Part shown: positions 25,269 to 34,381 of the stretch, in pieces
Numbering within the stretch: position 1 is the stretch's first letter
How the letters are laid out: each line of letters opens with the position of its first letter
Assembly (NCBI RefSeq): GCF_002631185.1
Contig: NZ_PDNU01000004.1
Location: 89,841 to 153,840, forward strand
Length of the DNA stretch: 64,000 nucleotides
Source of the DNA: Teichococcus rhizosphaerae
GTDB taxonomy: Bacteria > Pseudomonadota > Alphaproteobacteria > Acetobacterales > Acetobacteraceae
Direction of reading: 5' to 3'
Program-made: the position numbers and the translations under genes
Notes under the pieces: generated by a model
What the model was told of the DNA's origin: nothing
Seen by the model: the letters and a program-made list of their open reading frames with translations, nothing else
The model's database searches: none

Positions 25269-27822
25269 AGACCTCAGCGACCTTTCCCTGGCGCAGACCG
25301 TCGATTTAACCAATTGCGACCGCGAGCCGATCCACATGCTGGGTGGCGTGCAGCCGATCGGCTTCCTGGTCGCGACCGCCTCGGACTGGGTGGTGCGGCG
25401 CGCCTCGGCCAATGTGGAGGCGCATCTGGGCCGCCCACCCGAGGCGCTGCTGGGCGAATCCCTGTCCCGCATCCTGACGCGCGAGGCGCTGCACCAGATC
25501 GGCGGCCGGCTGCACCTGCTGCGCGGCCCTAACGCGGTGGAGCGTCTGTTCGGCGTGACGCTGCAGGAGGGCGGGCCGCCCTACGACCTCGCCATCCACA
25601 TGTCGGGGGACAGCATCGTGCTGGAGGGCGAGCCCTCCGACCTCGAGGACGCGCTGGAGGCCGGCACCACGGTGCGCGGCATGATCGCCCGGCTGCACCA
25701 GGTGGAAGGCTTCGAGGGGCTGTGCCGCGAGGCGGTGCGGCAGATCCGCGCCCTGACCGGCTTCGGCCGCGTCATGCTCTACCGCTTCGACCATGACGGG
25801 GCGGGCGAGGTGATCGCCGAATCCACCGCCAGCTTCATGCCCTCCTTCATGGGCCTGCACTTCCCGGCCTCCGACATCCCGCGCCAGGCCCGGCTGCTCT
25901 ACGAGCGCAACTGGCTGCGCCTGATCACCGACACCGAGCTGGCGCCGGTGCCCGTGCTGCCGCTGCTCGACCGCCACCAGCAGCCGCTCGACCTCTCGCT
26001 CAGCGTGCTGCGCAGCGTCTCGCCCATCCATATCGAGTACCTGCGCAACATGGGGATCAGGGCCTCCATGTCGATCTCGGTGCTGCGCAAGGGGCGGCTG
26101 TGGGGGCTGATCGCCTGCCACAACACCGAGCCGCTGCGCGTGCCCTTCGAGCGCCGCACCGCCGCCGAGCTGTTCGGCCAGATCTTCTCGCTGGCGCTGG
26201 AGAACCGCGAGCGGGAGGAGGAGGCGGAGCGCGAGGCGCAGGCCAGCCAGGTGCATCACCGGCTGATGGCCGCGCTCGGCGCCATGCGCCCTGGCAACCG
26301 CTCGCTCACCGAGTTCCTGGAGATGCTCTCGGAGGTGATCGACTGCGATGGCATCGGCCTCTGGAGCAGCACCGGCACCGCGATGCGCGGCCACACGCCG
26401 ACGGCGGAGGAATTCTCCGGCATCGTCCGCTTCCTGCACCGCGCCGCCTCCGGCACCATCTACGCCACCCACCGGCTGGGCGAGATGCACCCGCCGGCGG
26501 CCGATTTCAGCCAGCGCGCCGCCGGGCTGCTCGCCATTCCGCTCTCCCGCGCCCCGCGCGACTACCTGGTGTTCTTCCGCCGCGCCGTGACCCATTCGGT
26601 CACCTGGGCGGGCGACCCGAACAAGCCGGTGACGCTGGGGCCGAACGGGCTGCGCCTGACGCCCCGCAAGAGCTTCGCCGCCTGGCAGGAGACGGTGCAG
26701 GGGCAGAGCCGCCCCTGGTCTGAGAGCGACCTGATGATGGCCGAGCGCCTGCGCGTGACGCTGCTCGAGGTGGTGCTCCAGCTCACCGACATGGCCGAGC
26801 GCGAGCGCCGCGTGGCGCAGGAGCGGCAGGAGATCCTGATCGCCGAGCTGAACCACCGGGTGCGCAACATCCTCGGCCTGATCCGTGGCCTGGTGAACCA
26901 GAGCCGCGGCCATGCCAGCTCGGTGGACGAGTTCGCCGGCATGATCGGCGGCCGCATCCAGGCGCTGGCCCGGGCGCATGACCAGATCACCACCGACCAC
27001 TGGCGCCCCGCCCCGCTGGAGGAGCTGATCCGCTCCGAGGCCGCCGCCTATGTGGCCGAGGGCCGCGACCGGGTGCGGCTGGAGGGCGTGCCGGTCCTGC
27101 TGGAGCACACGGCCTACACCACCATGGCATTGGTCATCCACGAGATGATGACCAACGCGGCCAAGTATGGCGCGCTGTGCGACCGGCACGGCCATGTGAC
27201 GGTGCGCTGGCACTTCACGCCGGAGGAGGCGCTGGAGATCCACTGGACCGAGGAGGGCGGCCCGCCCGTCCAGCCGCCCCGCCGCCAGGGCTTCGGCACC
27301 ACCATCGTCGAGCGCGCCCTGCCGCACGACCTGCGGGGCGAGGCCGAGCTGCGCTACCACCTCAGCGGCGTGCGCGCCCGCTTCCTGCTCCCGGCCAACC
27401 ATGTGCAGCGGGGCACAGAGGAGCCGGGGGAGGCGCAGCCCCCCCTGCCGGCGGCGCCCGCCGCCTTCGCGCTCTCGGGGCGCGTGCTGCTGGTGGAGGA
27501 CAACCTGCTGATCGCCATGGACGCCGAGGACCAGCTCCGGCGGCTGGGCGCGCCGGTGGTGGATGTCGCCTCCTCCGTGCAGGCGGCGCTGCGGCTGCTG
27601 GAGCATGCCGAGCCGCAGGTGGCGCTGCTCGACGTCAATCTGGGCCGCGAGAACAGCTTCCCCGTGGCCGATGCGCTGCTGGCCCGCGGCATCCCCTTCG
27701 TCTTCGCCACCGGCTATGGGGAGGGCGACGCCTTCCCGGACCGCTTCAGGGCCAGCGACGTCATCAGCAAGCCCTACACGGCAGCGGAAATGCGCGCCGC
27801 CCTGCAGCGCAGCATGGGCTAG
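25261..27822 (+). CDS. bphP: bacteriophytochrome hybrid: photosensory core, HWE kinase and receiver
   Basis: The 853-residue red/far-red photoreceptor has, in order: PAS (~20-120), GAF (~140-310), PHY (~325-500), HWE-type histidine kinase (~525-720) and a C-terminal receiver domain (~737-853). The biliverdin-binding Cys is C19 in LTNCDREPIH. The PASDIP motif near 202-207 and the PHY-tongue PRKSF near 467-471 are intact. The phosphoacceptor is H532 in ELNHRVRN, and the receiver Asp is D791 in LLDVNLG with Lys in ISKPYT. The start ATG at 25261 overlaps bphO. The receiver lacks an output domain, so phosphate must pass to another protein not found here. Confidence 0.94.
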   Translation: MREDLSDLSLAQTVDLTNCDREPIHMLGGVQPIGFLVATASDWVVRRASANVEAHLGRPPEALLGESLSRILTREALHQIGGRLHLLRGPNAVERLFGVTLQEGGPPYDLAIHMSGDSIVLEGEPSDLEDALEAGTTVRGMIARLHQVEGFEGLCREAVRQIRALTGFGRVMLYRFDHDGAGEVIAESTASFMPSFMGLHFPASDIPRQARLLYERNWLRLITDTELAPVPVLPLLDRHQQPLDLSLSVLRSVSPIHIEYLRNMGIRASMSISVLRKGRLWGLIACHNTEPLRVPFERRTAAELFGQIFSLALENREREEEAEREAQASQVHHRLMAALGAMRPGNRSLTEFLEMLSEVIDCDGIGLWSSTGTAMRGHTPTAEEFSGIVRFLHRAASGTIYATHRLGEMHPPAADFSQRAAGLLAIPLSRAPRDYLVFFRRAVTHSVTWAGDPNKPVTLGPNGLRLTPRKSFAAWQETVQGQSRPWSESDLMMAERLRVTLLEVVLQLTDMAERERRVAQERQEILIAELNHRVRNILGLIRGLVNQSRGHASSVDEFAGMIGGRIQALARAHDQITTDHWRPAPLEELIRSEAAAYVAEGRDRVRLEGVPVLLEHTAYTTMALVIHEMMTNAAKYGALCDRHGHVTVRWHFTPEEALEIHWTEEGGPPVQPPRRQGFGTTIVERALPHDLRGEAELRYHLSGVRARFLLPANHVQRGTEEPGEAQPPLPAAPAAFALSGRVLLVEDNLLIAMDAEDQLRRLGAPVVDVASSVQAALRLLEHAEPQVALLDVNLGRENSFPVADALLARGIPFVFATGYGEGDAFPDRFRASDVISKPYTAAEMRAALQRSMG

Positions 27823-27950
27823 AACAGGCCCCGCCACGGCGGCACCGCGCCGCCGGGCGGCGATGCCCGTGACGACGACCTCCTGGGGCACTTCCGCCGG
27901 CCGGGCGGCGCTCCAGGCCGTTTCCACCGCTCCGGAGCGAAGGATTCCGC

Positions 27951-28508
27951 ATGACCCGTCCGCTTTCCGTCGTCACGCTGTGCGGCAGCCTGCGCGCCGG
28001 CAGCTACAACGCCGCCATCCAGCGCGCCCTGCCGGAGCTCGCGCCGGAGGGGATGAGCTTCTCGGTGCTGGAAGGGCTGGGCGACATCCCGCTCTACGAC
28101 GCCGATCTCCAGGCGAAAGGCTTCCCCGCCGCCGTCACCGCCATGGGCGAGGCGATCCGCGCGGCGGACGGCATCGTCATCGTCACGCCGGAATACAACT
28201 ACTCCATCCCCGGCGTGCTCAAGAACGGCATCGACTGGCTGTCCCGCCTGCCCGACACGCCCTTCGCCGGCAAGCCCATGGCCATCCAGAGCGCCTCGAT
28301 GAGCGTGCTGGGCGGCGTGCGGGCGCAATACCACCTGCGCCAGGTGGCGGTGTTCCTGGACGCGCTGGTGCTGAACAAGCCGGAGGTGATGGTGGCCTCC
28401 GCCCAGCAGCGCGTGCAGGACGGGAAGCTGACCGACGAGGGGACGCGCGAGGTGATCCGCAAGCAGTTGGCGGCCTTTGCGGGGTTCATTGAAAAGGTTG
28501 CCAGGTAG
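27951..28508 (+). CDS. NADPH-dependent FMN reductase (NAD(P)H:quinone/chromate-reductase type)
   Basis: The 185-residue flavodoxin-like protein carries the FMN loop CGSLRAGSYNAAI at the start and TPEYNYSIPGVLKNGIDW (about 82-99), the hallmark of the NADPH-dependent FMN reductase family (ChrR, YieF, azoreductase relatives). Such enzymes reduce quinones, chromate, azo dyes or FMN. It starts 128 bases after the phytochrome and is followed by a perfect 11-bp terminator hairpin. Cotranscription with the light receptor is possible but not shown. Confidence 0.9.
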   Translation: MTRPLSVVTLCGSLRAGSYNAAIQRALPELAPEGMSFSVLEGLGDIPLYDADLQAKGFPAAVTAMGEAIRAADGIVIVTPEYNYSIPGVLKNGIDWLSRLPDTPFAGKPMAIQSASMSVLGGVRAQYHLRQVAVFLDALVLNKPEVMVASAQQRVQDGKLTDEGTREVIRKQLAAFAGFIEKVAR

Positions 28509-28516
28509 ATGGAAGG

Positions 28517-28560
28517 CCGGGGGAGAATGAATTCTCCCCCGGAGCCCCCTCTTCTTTTTT
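28517..28560 (+). terminator. intrinsic terminator between the FMN reductase and purD
   Basis: An 11-bp perfect stem (28517-28527 with 28532-28542) with a TGAA loop follows the FMN reductase stop within nine bases. A C/T-rich stretch ending in TTCTTTTTT at 28551-28560 lies downstream. It probably also separates the convergent purD transcript. Confidence 0.72.
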
Positions 28561-28563
28561 CTG

Positions 28564-29835
28564 TCAGTCCAGGGCGCGCCAGCCGATGTCGCGGCGGCAG
28601 AAGCCTTCGGGCCAGCGGATGGCATCGACCGCCGCGTAGGCCGCGTCGCGCGCCTTCCGCAGCGTGGCGCCGCTGGCCGAGACGCCCAGCACCCGGCCGC
28701 CCGTGGCCACCAGGTTGCCCTGCGCGTCCCGCGCCGTGCCGGCGTGGAACACCTGCGCGCCCGGCACCTGCGCCGCCTGCTCCAGCCCCTCGATCACGCT
28801 GCCCTTGCGATAGGCGCCGGGATAGCCCTGCGCCGCCATCACCACCACCATCGCCGCCTCCTTCGACCAGCGCAGCGCGAAGCGGTCCAGCTCCCCGTCG
28901 CAGGCGGCCAGCAGCGCGGCCAGCAGGTCGGATTGCAGGCGCAGCATCAGCACCTGGCATTCCGGGTCGCCGAAGCGGACGTTGAACTCGATCAGGCGGG
29001 GGCCGCTCTCCGTCAGCATCAGCCCGGCGAACAGCACGCCGCGGAACGGCGTGCCGCGCCGCGCCATCTCGGCCAGCGTCGGGCGGATGATGCGCTCCAT
29101 CACCTCCGCCTCGATCGCGGGCGTGAAGGCGGGGGGCGGCGAATAGGCGCCCATGCCACCCGTGTTGGGGCCGGTATCGCCGTCGCCCACGCGCTTGTGG
29201 TCCTGCGCCGCGGCCATGGGCAGGGCCGTGGTGCCGTCGCACAGCGCGAAGAAGGAGACCTCCTGCCCCACCAGGCATTCCTCGACCAGGATCTCGGCGC
29301 CGGCCGCGCCATGCACCCGGTCCTCCATGATCTCGGCGATGGCCCGCTCGGCCTCCGCCAGCGTCGCCGCCACCACCACGCCCTTGCCGGCGGCCAGGCC
29401 ATCGGCCTTCACCACGATGGGCGCGCCCTTGCGGCGCACATAGGCGCGCGCCTCGTCGGCGCTGGTGAAGCGCGCCCATTCGGCGCCGGGCACGCCGGCG
29501 GCGGTGGTCACCTCGCGGGTGAAGGCCTTGCTGCCCTCCAGCCGCGCGGCGGCGGCGCTGGGGCCGAAGCAGCGCAGCCCGGCCTCCGCGCAGGCATCGG
29601 CCAGGCCCAGCGTCAGCGGCGCCTCCGGCCCCACCACCACGAGGTCCACCGCCCGCTCCTTCGCGAAGGCGACCAGCGCCGGCACGTCCTCGGCGCCGAT
29701 CGCCACGCATTCCGCGATCTCGGCGATGCCGGCATTGCCGGGCGCCACCCACAGCTTGCCCAGCAGGCCGGAGCCCGAGAGCGCCCAGGCCAGGGCGTGT
29801 TCGCGGCCGCCGCCGCCCACCAGGAGAACTTGCAT
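28564..29835 (-). CDS. purD: phosphoribosylamine-glycine ligase
   Basis: PurD adds glycine to phosphoribosylamine, step two of purine synthesis. The 423-residue protein is normal length. The N-terminal block [19 protein letters not shown], the ATP-grasp loop [15 protein letters not shown] and the catalytic [22 protein letters not shown] segment (split across the centre) are recognisable. The ATG at 29835 is the only sensible start. It is convergent with the FMN reductase and lies downstream of an NTF2-like gene on the same strand (146-base gap). Confidence 0.95.
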   Translation of the reverse strand: MQVLLVGGGGREHALAWALSGSGLLGKLWVAPGNAGIAEIAECVAIGAEDVPALVAFAKERAVDLVVVGPEAPLTLGLADACAEAGLRCFGPSAAAARLEGSKAFTREVTTAAGVPGAEWARFTSADEARAYVRRKGAPIVVKADGLAAGKGVVVAATLAEAERAIAEIMEDRVHGAAGAEILVEECLVGQEVSFFALCDGTTALPMAAAQDHKRVGDGDTGPNTGGMGAYSPPPAFTPAIEAEVMERIIRPTLAEMARRGTPFRGVLFAGLMLTESGPRLIEFNVRFGDPECQVLMLRLQSDLLAALLAACDGELDRFALRWSKEAAMVVVMAAQGYPGAYRKGSVIEGLEQAAQVPGAQVFHAGTARDAQGNLVATGGRVLGVSASGATLRKARDAAYAAVDAIRWPEGFCRRDIGWRALD

Positions 29836-29981
29836 CGTGACCCGAGGCCCCCATTCCAGAACGGGGCCGCGCTAGCATGACTGGCGGGGCCCCGTCAGCC
29901 CGGGCGCGGCAAGGCGACGGGGGATGGCGGCCCCGCCTCGGCCATGGCACCCCGGTCATGGCGCCGCGAGGAAAGGGGGCC

Positions 29982-30359
29982 TCAGGCGGAGGCGTTCCAG
30001 ATGTCGCGGTGCCATTTCCAGGCGCCGTCCTCGCGCTTCCACAGCACCACATACTTGATGGGGATGGTGCCGCTTCCGGCGACGATCTCGCCCTGCGCGA
30101 CCTCGCAGGCCATCTCGCCCAGCATGGTGGTCTCGAAGGGCCGCAGCCGGCAGGCGGTCACGCCGAGCGCCTGCGCCGCCTGTTGCCAGAATCCCCGGAT
30201 CGCCTCCAGCCCCCGAACCACCTCGCCACCCGGCGGCAGGATGAGGGCGTCGCGCGTATAGACCTCGGCCAGCGCCTCGAACCGGCCCTGGCCGACGACC
30301 TGCTCCTCGAAGACCCTGTTGACCGCGTCCATCGCGCGTCTCGTGGCCTCGTCGCTCAT
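29982..30359 (-). CDS. NTF2-like/SnoaL (DUF4440-type) small protein
   Basis: This 125-residue protein has the cone-fold pattern of NTF2-like domains: helical start (VNRVFEEQVVGQGRFEALAEVYTRDALILPPGG), a LEAIRGFWQQ helix and closing beta strands (IPIKYVVLWKREDGAWKWHRDIWNA). Such proteins can be steroid-isomerase-like enzymes, cyclases or binding domains; none can be assigned. The ATG at 30359 follows GGGAGG. A perfect inverted repeat lies 23-40 bases upstream of the start, and xseA is divergent. Confidence 0.72.
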   Translation of the reverse strand: MSDEATRRAMDAVNRVFEEQVVGQGRFEALAEVYTRDALILPPGGEVVRGLEAIRGFWQQAAQALGVTACRLRPFETTMLGEMACEVAQGEIVAGSGTIPIKYVVLWKREDGAWKWHRDIWNASA

Positions 30360-30381
30360 CTGGAAACCTCCCGCCGCCGCT

Positions 30382-30399
30382 TGTTTCGATAGTGAAACA
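30382..30399. promoter_or_regulatory. perfect inverted repeat TGTTTC-N6-GAAACA, candidate operator
   Basis: The 18-base palindrome TGTTTCGATAGTGAAACA lies in the 108-base region between the NTF2-like gene and xseA. It is far more AT-rich than its surroundings and fits the size of a dimeric repressor site. No regulator gene is adjacent, so the binding protein is unknown. Confidence 0.4.
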
Positions 30400-30467
30400 C
30401 ATTATGCGGCCGGCTGGAAAGGGTGGCCCGCTGGCCGGCGCGCGGCGGCGGCCCTACTATGCCCGGC

Positions 30468-32009
30468 ATGGACACGCCCGACGCGCGCGAAGCCCCGGCC
30501 CGCAGCAACACGCCGGAATTCACCGTCTCCGAGATCAGCGGCGCCATCAAGCGCACGCTGGAGGGGGAGTTCGGCCGGGTGCGGGTGCGCGGCGAGATCA
30601 CCGAGCTGAAGGCCTACCCCTCGGGCCACATCTATCTCGCGCTGAAGGACGAGGGGGCCAAGATCCGCGCCATCATCTGGCGCTTCGCCGTGCCGCGCCT
30701 CTCGCTCCGCCCCGAGAACGGCATGGAGGTGATCGCCACCGGCAAGGTCTCGGCCTATGGCGAGCGCTCGGACTACCAGCTCATCATCGACCGCATCGAG
30801 TTCGCGGGCGAGGGCGCCCTTCTCGCCCGCATCGAGCAGCTGCGCAAGAAGCTCGGCGCCGAGGGGCTGTTCGACGAGGCCCGCAAGAAGCGCCTGCCGC
30901 TGCTGCCGCGCGTGGTGGGCGTCGTCTCCTCCGAGAAGGGCGCGGTAATCCAGGACATCCGCACCACCATCGCCCGGCGCTTCCCGCGCCACCTGCTGCT
31001 GTGGCCGGTGCCGGTGCAGGGCCAGGGCGCGGCCGAGCAGATCGCCGCCGCCATCCGCGGCTTCTCGCGCCTGCCGAAGGGCATTCCCCGGCCGGACGTG
31101 CTGATCGTCGCGCGCGGCGGCGGCAGCCTCGAGGACCTGATGGCCTTCAACGAGGAGATCGTGGTCCGCGCCGCCGCCGAATGCCCCATCCCGCTGATCT
31201 CGGCGGTGGGGCACGAGACGGACACCACCCTGATCGACTTCGCCGCCGACCGCCGCGCCCCCACCCCCACCGCCGCCGCCGAGCTGGCCGTGCCGGCACG
31301 GGCCGAGCTGCTGGCGGCGCTCGGCCAGACCGCGACGCGCCTGCTGCAATCCGGCCAGTCCCTGCTGAACCGGGCGCGCCTGCACCTGTCCCGCGTCGAG
31401 GCGCGGATGCCGGACCTGCCGGGCCTCGTCGGCGCCGCCCGCCAGCGGCTGGACGACCGTGCCGAGCGGCTCGCCCTGGCGCCGGGCGCGCTGCTGGCCC
31501 GCAAGCGCGCGGCGCTCGATGCGGTCGCGCCCCGCCTGCCGCACCCGCGCGAGACTCTGGCCGGCCACCGCAACACCCTGGCGCTGCTGGAGATGCGGGG
31601 CGCCACCGCGCTGCGCCGGATGATCGACCGGCGGCAAACCGCCCTGCACCGCCTGCCCGACCCGGCCGGCGCGCTGGCCGCCCGGCTGCGCGAATCGGGG
31701 CTGCGGCTGGAAGGGCTGGCCGGCCGGCTGGAGGGCGCCTCCTACCAGGGCGTGCTGGCGCGCGGCTTCGCGCTGCTGCGCCGCCCGGATGGCGCGCCGC
31801 TGACCGAGGCCGCCGCCATCGCCCCCGGCGACCGCGTGGTCGCCACCCTGCGCGATGGCACCGTGGCGCTGCTGGCCGAGGGCGGCGAGCCCGGCGCCGC
31901 CCCGCCCCCTGGCCCGCCCTCTGGCCCGCTCTCCGGCCCTCCCCCTGCCCCGAGGCCGCGCCGCAAGGCCCCGGGGGAGCCTCAGCCGGACCAGGGCTCG
32001 CTGCTGTGA
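30468..32009 (+). CDS. xseA: exodeoxyribonuclease VII large subunit
   Basis: XseA with XseB degrades single-stranded DNA to small acid-insoluble oligonucleotides during repair and recombination. The 513-residue form is slightly longer than E. coli (456). The OB-fold N-terminus (VRVRGEITELKAYPSGHIYLAL) is followed by the catalytic domain (PRVVGVVSSEKGAVIQDI, ARGGGSLEDLMAFNEE, SAVGHETDTTLIDFAADRRAPTP, split in two blocks), then a coiled C-terminus and a Pro/Gly-rich tail. ATG at 30468 (MDTPDAR) or 30459 is possible; xseB was not found nearby. The stop overlaps a GTG that could start the next frame, but its ATG is at 32033. Confidence 0.92.
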   Translation: MDTPDAREAPARSNTPEFTVSEISGAIKRTLEGEFGRVRVRGEITELKAYPSGHIYLALKDEGAKIRAIIWRFAVPRLSLRPENGMEVIATGKVSAYGERSDYQLIIDRIEFAGEGALLARIEQLRKKLGAEGLFDEARKKRLPLLPRVVGVVSSEKGAVIQDIRTTIARRFPRHLLLWPVPVQGQGAAEQIAAAIRGFSRLPKGIPRPDVLIVARGGGSLEDLMAFNEEIVVRAAAECPIPLISAVGHETDTTLIDFAADRRAPTPTAAAELAVPARAELLAALGQTATRLLQSGQSLLNRARLHLSRVEARMPDLPGLVGAARQRLDDRAERLALAPGALLARKRAALDAVAPRLPHPRETLAGHRNTLALLEMRGATALRRMIDRRQTALHRLPDPAGALAARLRESGLRLEGLAGRLEGASYQGVLARGFALLRRPDGAPLTEAAAIAPGDRVVATLRDGTVALLAEGGEPGAAPPPGPPSGPLSGPPPAPRPRRKAPGEPQPDQGSLL

Positions 32010-32032
32010 ACCGCCCGCCCAAGAATATCCGC

Positions 32033-32887
32033 ATGCCGTCTCGCCGCCTCGCCCTCGCCCTGCCTGGATTGCTGCTCGGCGCCTGCGCCGGGGGTGCCGC
32101 GCCGGCCACGGGCCGCGCCGGAGAGGCCGCCGCCGCGCCGCTGCTGGAGCTGCCGCCCGAGATGCCGAGCCAGGGCGGGCTGCTGCTCGGCCGCGCCCGC
32201 CCCGGCAGCCGCGTGGCGCTGGATGGCCGCGCCGTCTCGGTGGCGCCCGATGGCCGCTTCGCCCTGGGCTTCGGGCGGGACGCGGCGCCGGAGGCCGAGC
32301 TGGCGGTGACGGCGCCCGACGGCCAGGTGGAGCGCCGCCGCCTGAGCGTGGCGAGGCGGGAATGGGACGTGCAGCGCATCAACGGCCTGCCCGGCGCCAT
32401 GGTCAGCCCCAATCCGCAGCAGCTGGCGCGGATCGGCCGCGAGCGCGAGCGCATCGCCGCCCTCCGCAAGGTGGACAGCCGCCTGCCCCATTTCGCCGAA
32501 GGCTTCGCCTGGCCGGCGCGCGGGCGCATCAGCGGCGTGTTCGGCAGCCAGCGCATCCTCAACGGCGAGCCGCGCGCGCCGCATCTGGGGCTGGACATCG
32601 CGGCCCCCACCGGCACGCCCTGCGCCGCCATGGGCGCGGGCCGCGTGCTGCTGGCCGACGACCTCTACTTCACCGGCAACACCGTGCTGCTGGACCATGG
32701 ACATGGCGTGGTCAGCCTCTACGCCCACCTTTCCGCCATGGATGTGCGGGAAGGCGAGATGCTGGCGCGCGGCCAGCGCCTGGGCGCGATCGGCGCCACC
32801 GGCCGCGTCACGGGGCCGCACCTGCATCTGGCGCTGCACTGGTTCGCCACGGCACTGGACCCGCGGCCGCTCCTGCCCCCCGCCTGA
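32033..32887 (+). CDS. M23 family metallopeptidase lipoprotein
   Basis: The 284-residue lipoprotein has a lipobox Cys (LLLGAC) at residue 18. The LytM/M23 domain at the C-terminal half is intact: HLGLD (H184, D188) and HLHL (H263, H265) give the zinc ligands, so it should cut peptidoglycan cross-links, unlike the EnvC-like gene at 38285. An Ig-like/peptidase-preceding part lies at 50-120. It sits 23 bases after xseA and is probably cotranscribed. A GTG at 32006 is an alternative start overlapping the xseA stop, but the ATG gives the natural lipoprotein signal. Confidence 0.88.
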   Translation: MPSRRLALALPGLLLGACAGGAAPATGRAGEAAAAPLLELPPEMPSQGGLLLGRARPGSRVALDGRAVSVAPDGRFALGFGRDAAPEAELAVTAPDGQVERRRLSVARREWDVQRINGLPGAMVSPNPQQLARIGRERERIAALRKVDSRLPHFAEGFAWPARGRISGVFGSQRILNGEPRAPHLGLDIAAPTGTPCAAMGAGRVLLADDLYFTGNTVLLDHGHGVVSLYAHLSAMDVREGEMLARGQRLGAIGATGRVTGPHLHLALHWFATALDPRPLLPPA

Positions 32888-32988
32888 GGCGGGCGCGCGG
32901 GGCCGACGGCGGGGACTTCGCGACAATCCACCGAAATGCCGCGACGCCTTCATCATCCGGTAAGGGTTGGGAAGGCATTGGCAGCCGC

Positions 32989-33231
32989 ATGTCGGTCCTT
33001 CTCGAATTCCTGCCTCGCCCCGCTCCCTCGCCGGAAAGCCTGCGCCAGTCCGGGCCGATCGAGGCGCCGCTGGTCGCCCTGTTCGACAGCCCGGCCGCCG
33101 CCGGCCAGGCGCTGCGGGCCGCCGGCGCCACGCTCTGGCGCGAGGATTCGCCCGGCGTCGTCATCCTGGCGCCAGGGCCGGGGCTGCGCGAGAAGCTCTA
33201 TGCCGCCGGCGCCATGCTGGTGGTGGGCTGA
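32989..33231 (+). CDS. 80-residue protein of unknown function
   Basis: I do not recognise a family. The sequence begins MSVLLEFLPRPAPSPESLRQ and contains a plausible alpha-beta fold: DSPAAAGQALRAAGATLW, then VVILAPGPGLREKLYAAGA, each a helix followed by a strand. No signal peptide or membrane segment was seen. It follows the M23 gene by 101 bases and ends nine bases before the convergent acyltransferase gene ends. Codon use looks normal for the window. It may simply be a small conserved Acetobacteraceae protein. Confidence 0.55.
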   Translation: MSVLLEFLPRPAPSPESLRQSGPIEAPLVALFDSPAAAGQALRAAGATLWREDSPGVVILAPGPGLREKLYAAGAMLVVG

Positions 33232-33240
33232 GGGAAGCGC

Positions 33241-34152
33241 TCAGCCGGGCGGCGGGGCCGCGCCCTTGTAGAAGCGCGCGGGAAAGCGGCGGTGCAGCCA
33301 GAGCCACTCCTCCGGCCGGGCCCGCACCCAGGCCTCCATGCGCCGGTTCACCGCCAGCATGACGCTGCGCGCATCGGCATGGCGGTCGCCCGTGTCGGGC
33401 AGCGCCAGCGGCGGCTCCAGCACGATGCGGAACCGTCCCGGCCCGATCCGCTCGACATGCGCCGGGATCAACGGGCAGCGGAAGCGCAGCGCCAGTTCCG
33501 CCGGGGCGGGCGCGGTCATCGCCGGGTGGCCGAGAAAGGGCAGCTCCAGCCCCTCGTTCAGCTTCTGGTCCACCAGCAGGCCCAGCGCATGGCCCGCCGC
33601 CAGGTGGCGCAGCGCCAGCCGCGCGCCCCTGGAGCCCTTGGGGAACAGGTCCAGCGCCTGGCCGCCTTCCCGCATCCGCAGCAGCGCGGCATCCACATGC
33701 GGGTTGTCCGGCGCGCGGTAGAGGCTGCCCATCCGCAGGCCGAACTGCGCGGCCACCAGCGGCAGCACCTCCCAGTTGGCGAGGTGGGCGGACACGAAGA
33801 TCATCCGCGTTTCGCCGGGCGGGATGTGCTCGGCGCCCACCAGCTCCCAGCCGGGGCCGCTTTCCGTCCGCTGCAGGGCGGGGATGTGCGGCAGCTCCAG
33901 CGCGGTGCGGCCGAGATTCTCCCAAGCCCCGCGCAGCACGCGCTCCCGCCAGGCGGCGTCGCTTGCCGGAAAGGCCAGCTCCAGGTTGCGCCGGCCGATG
34001 CGGGACACCGGCAGCCAGGGCCCGAGCGCGCGCGTGACGGCACCGCCCAGCGCCGAGGCACGGCGCGGCCCGAGCCACCGCGCGAGGGCGATCAGCCCCT
34101 CGACGATCTTCCCTTCCACCCGCCACCAGAGGCGCCGCACCGCCTGGGCCAT
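33241..34152 (-). CDS. lipid A biosynthesis lauroyl-type acyltransferase (LpxL/HtrB family)
   Basis: The 303-residue inner-membrane enzyme belongs to the LpxL/HtrB family, which transfers acyl chains to lipid A precursors from acyl-ACP. The catalytic motif H-x4-D/E is present as SAHLANWE (about 119-126). Conserved Arg (LYRAPDNP) and Gly (DLFPKGSRGARLALRHLAAG) blocks follow, and a final LWLHRRFP closes the domain. N-terminal residues 15-50 form the weak membrane anchor. It could also act on ornithine lipids; the exact substrate is not shown. It is convergent with the 80-residue gene and divergent from the Tim44-like gene. Confidence 0.87.
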   Translation of the reverse strand: MAQAVRRLWWRVEGKIVEGLIALARWLGPRRASALGGAVTRALGPWLPVSRIGRRNLELAFPASDAAWRERVLRGAWENLGRTALELPHIPALQRTESGPGWELVGAEHIPPGETRMIFVSAHLANWEVLPLVAAQFGLRMGSLYRAPDNPHVDAALLRMREGGQALDLFPKGSRGARLALRHLAAGHALGLLVDQKLNEGLELPFLGHPAMTAPAPAELALRFRCPLIPAHVERIGPGRFRIVLEPPLALPDTGDRHADARSVMLAVNRRMEAWVRARPEEWLWLHRRFPARFYKGAAPPPG

Positions 34153-34381
34153 TCCGTCCTCGTCCTTCGCCGGCGCGCCTTCTGCGGCATCGCGCGGGGT
34201 TTGGCCAGACCGCCGGGCGGGGCACCGATGGCGCGCGGCGCGTCCGCAACATTGCGGCCCGCCGGCGGTTTCTTCCCCACCGGCCCGCCGGCACTGGCGC
34301 CGGGGCCGGGCGCCACCATGGATTACGCCGCTTTAATGACTATATGATGGGCTCATGAGAGATTTCCGGAGGAACAACCCG

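Noticed and set aside
25306..27927. An 873-codon minus-strand frame opposite the phytochrome gene
   Set aside because: It mirrors the phytochrome coding strand and has no domain features.
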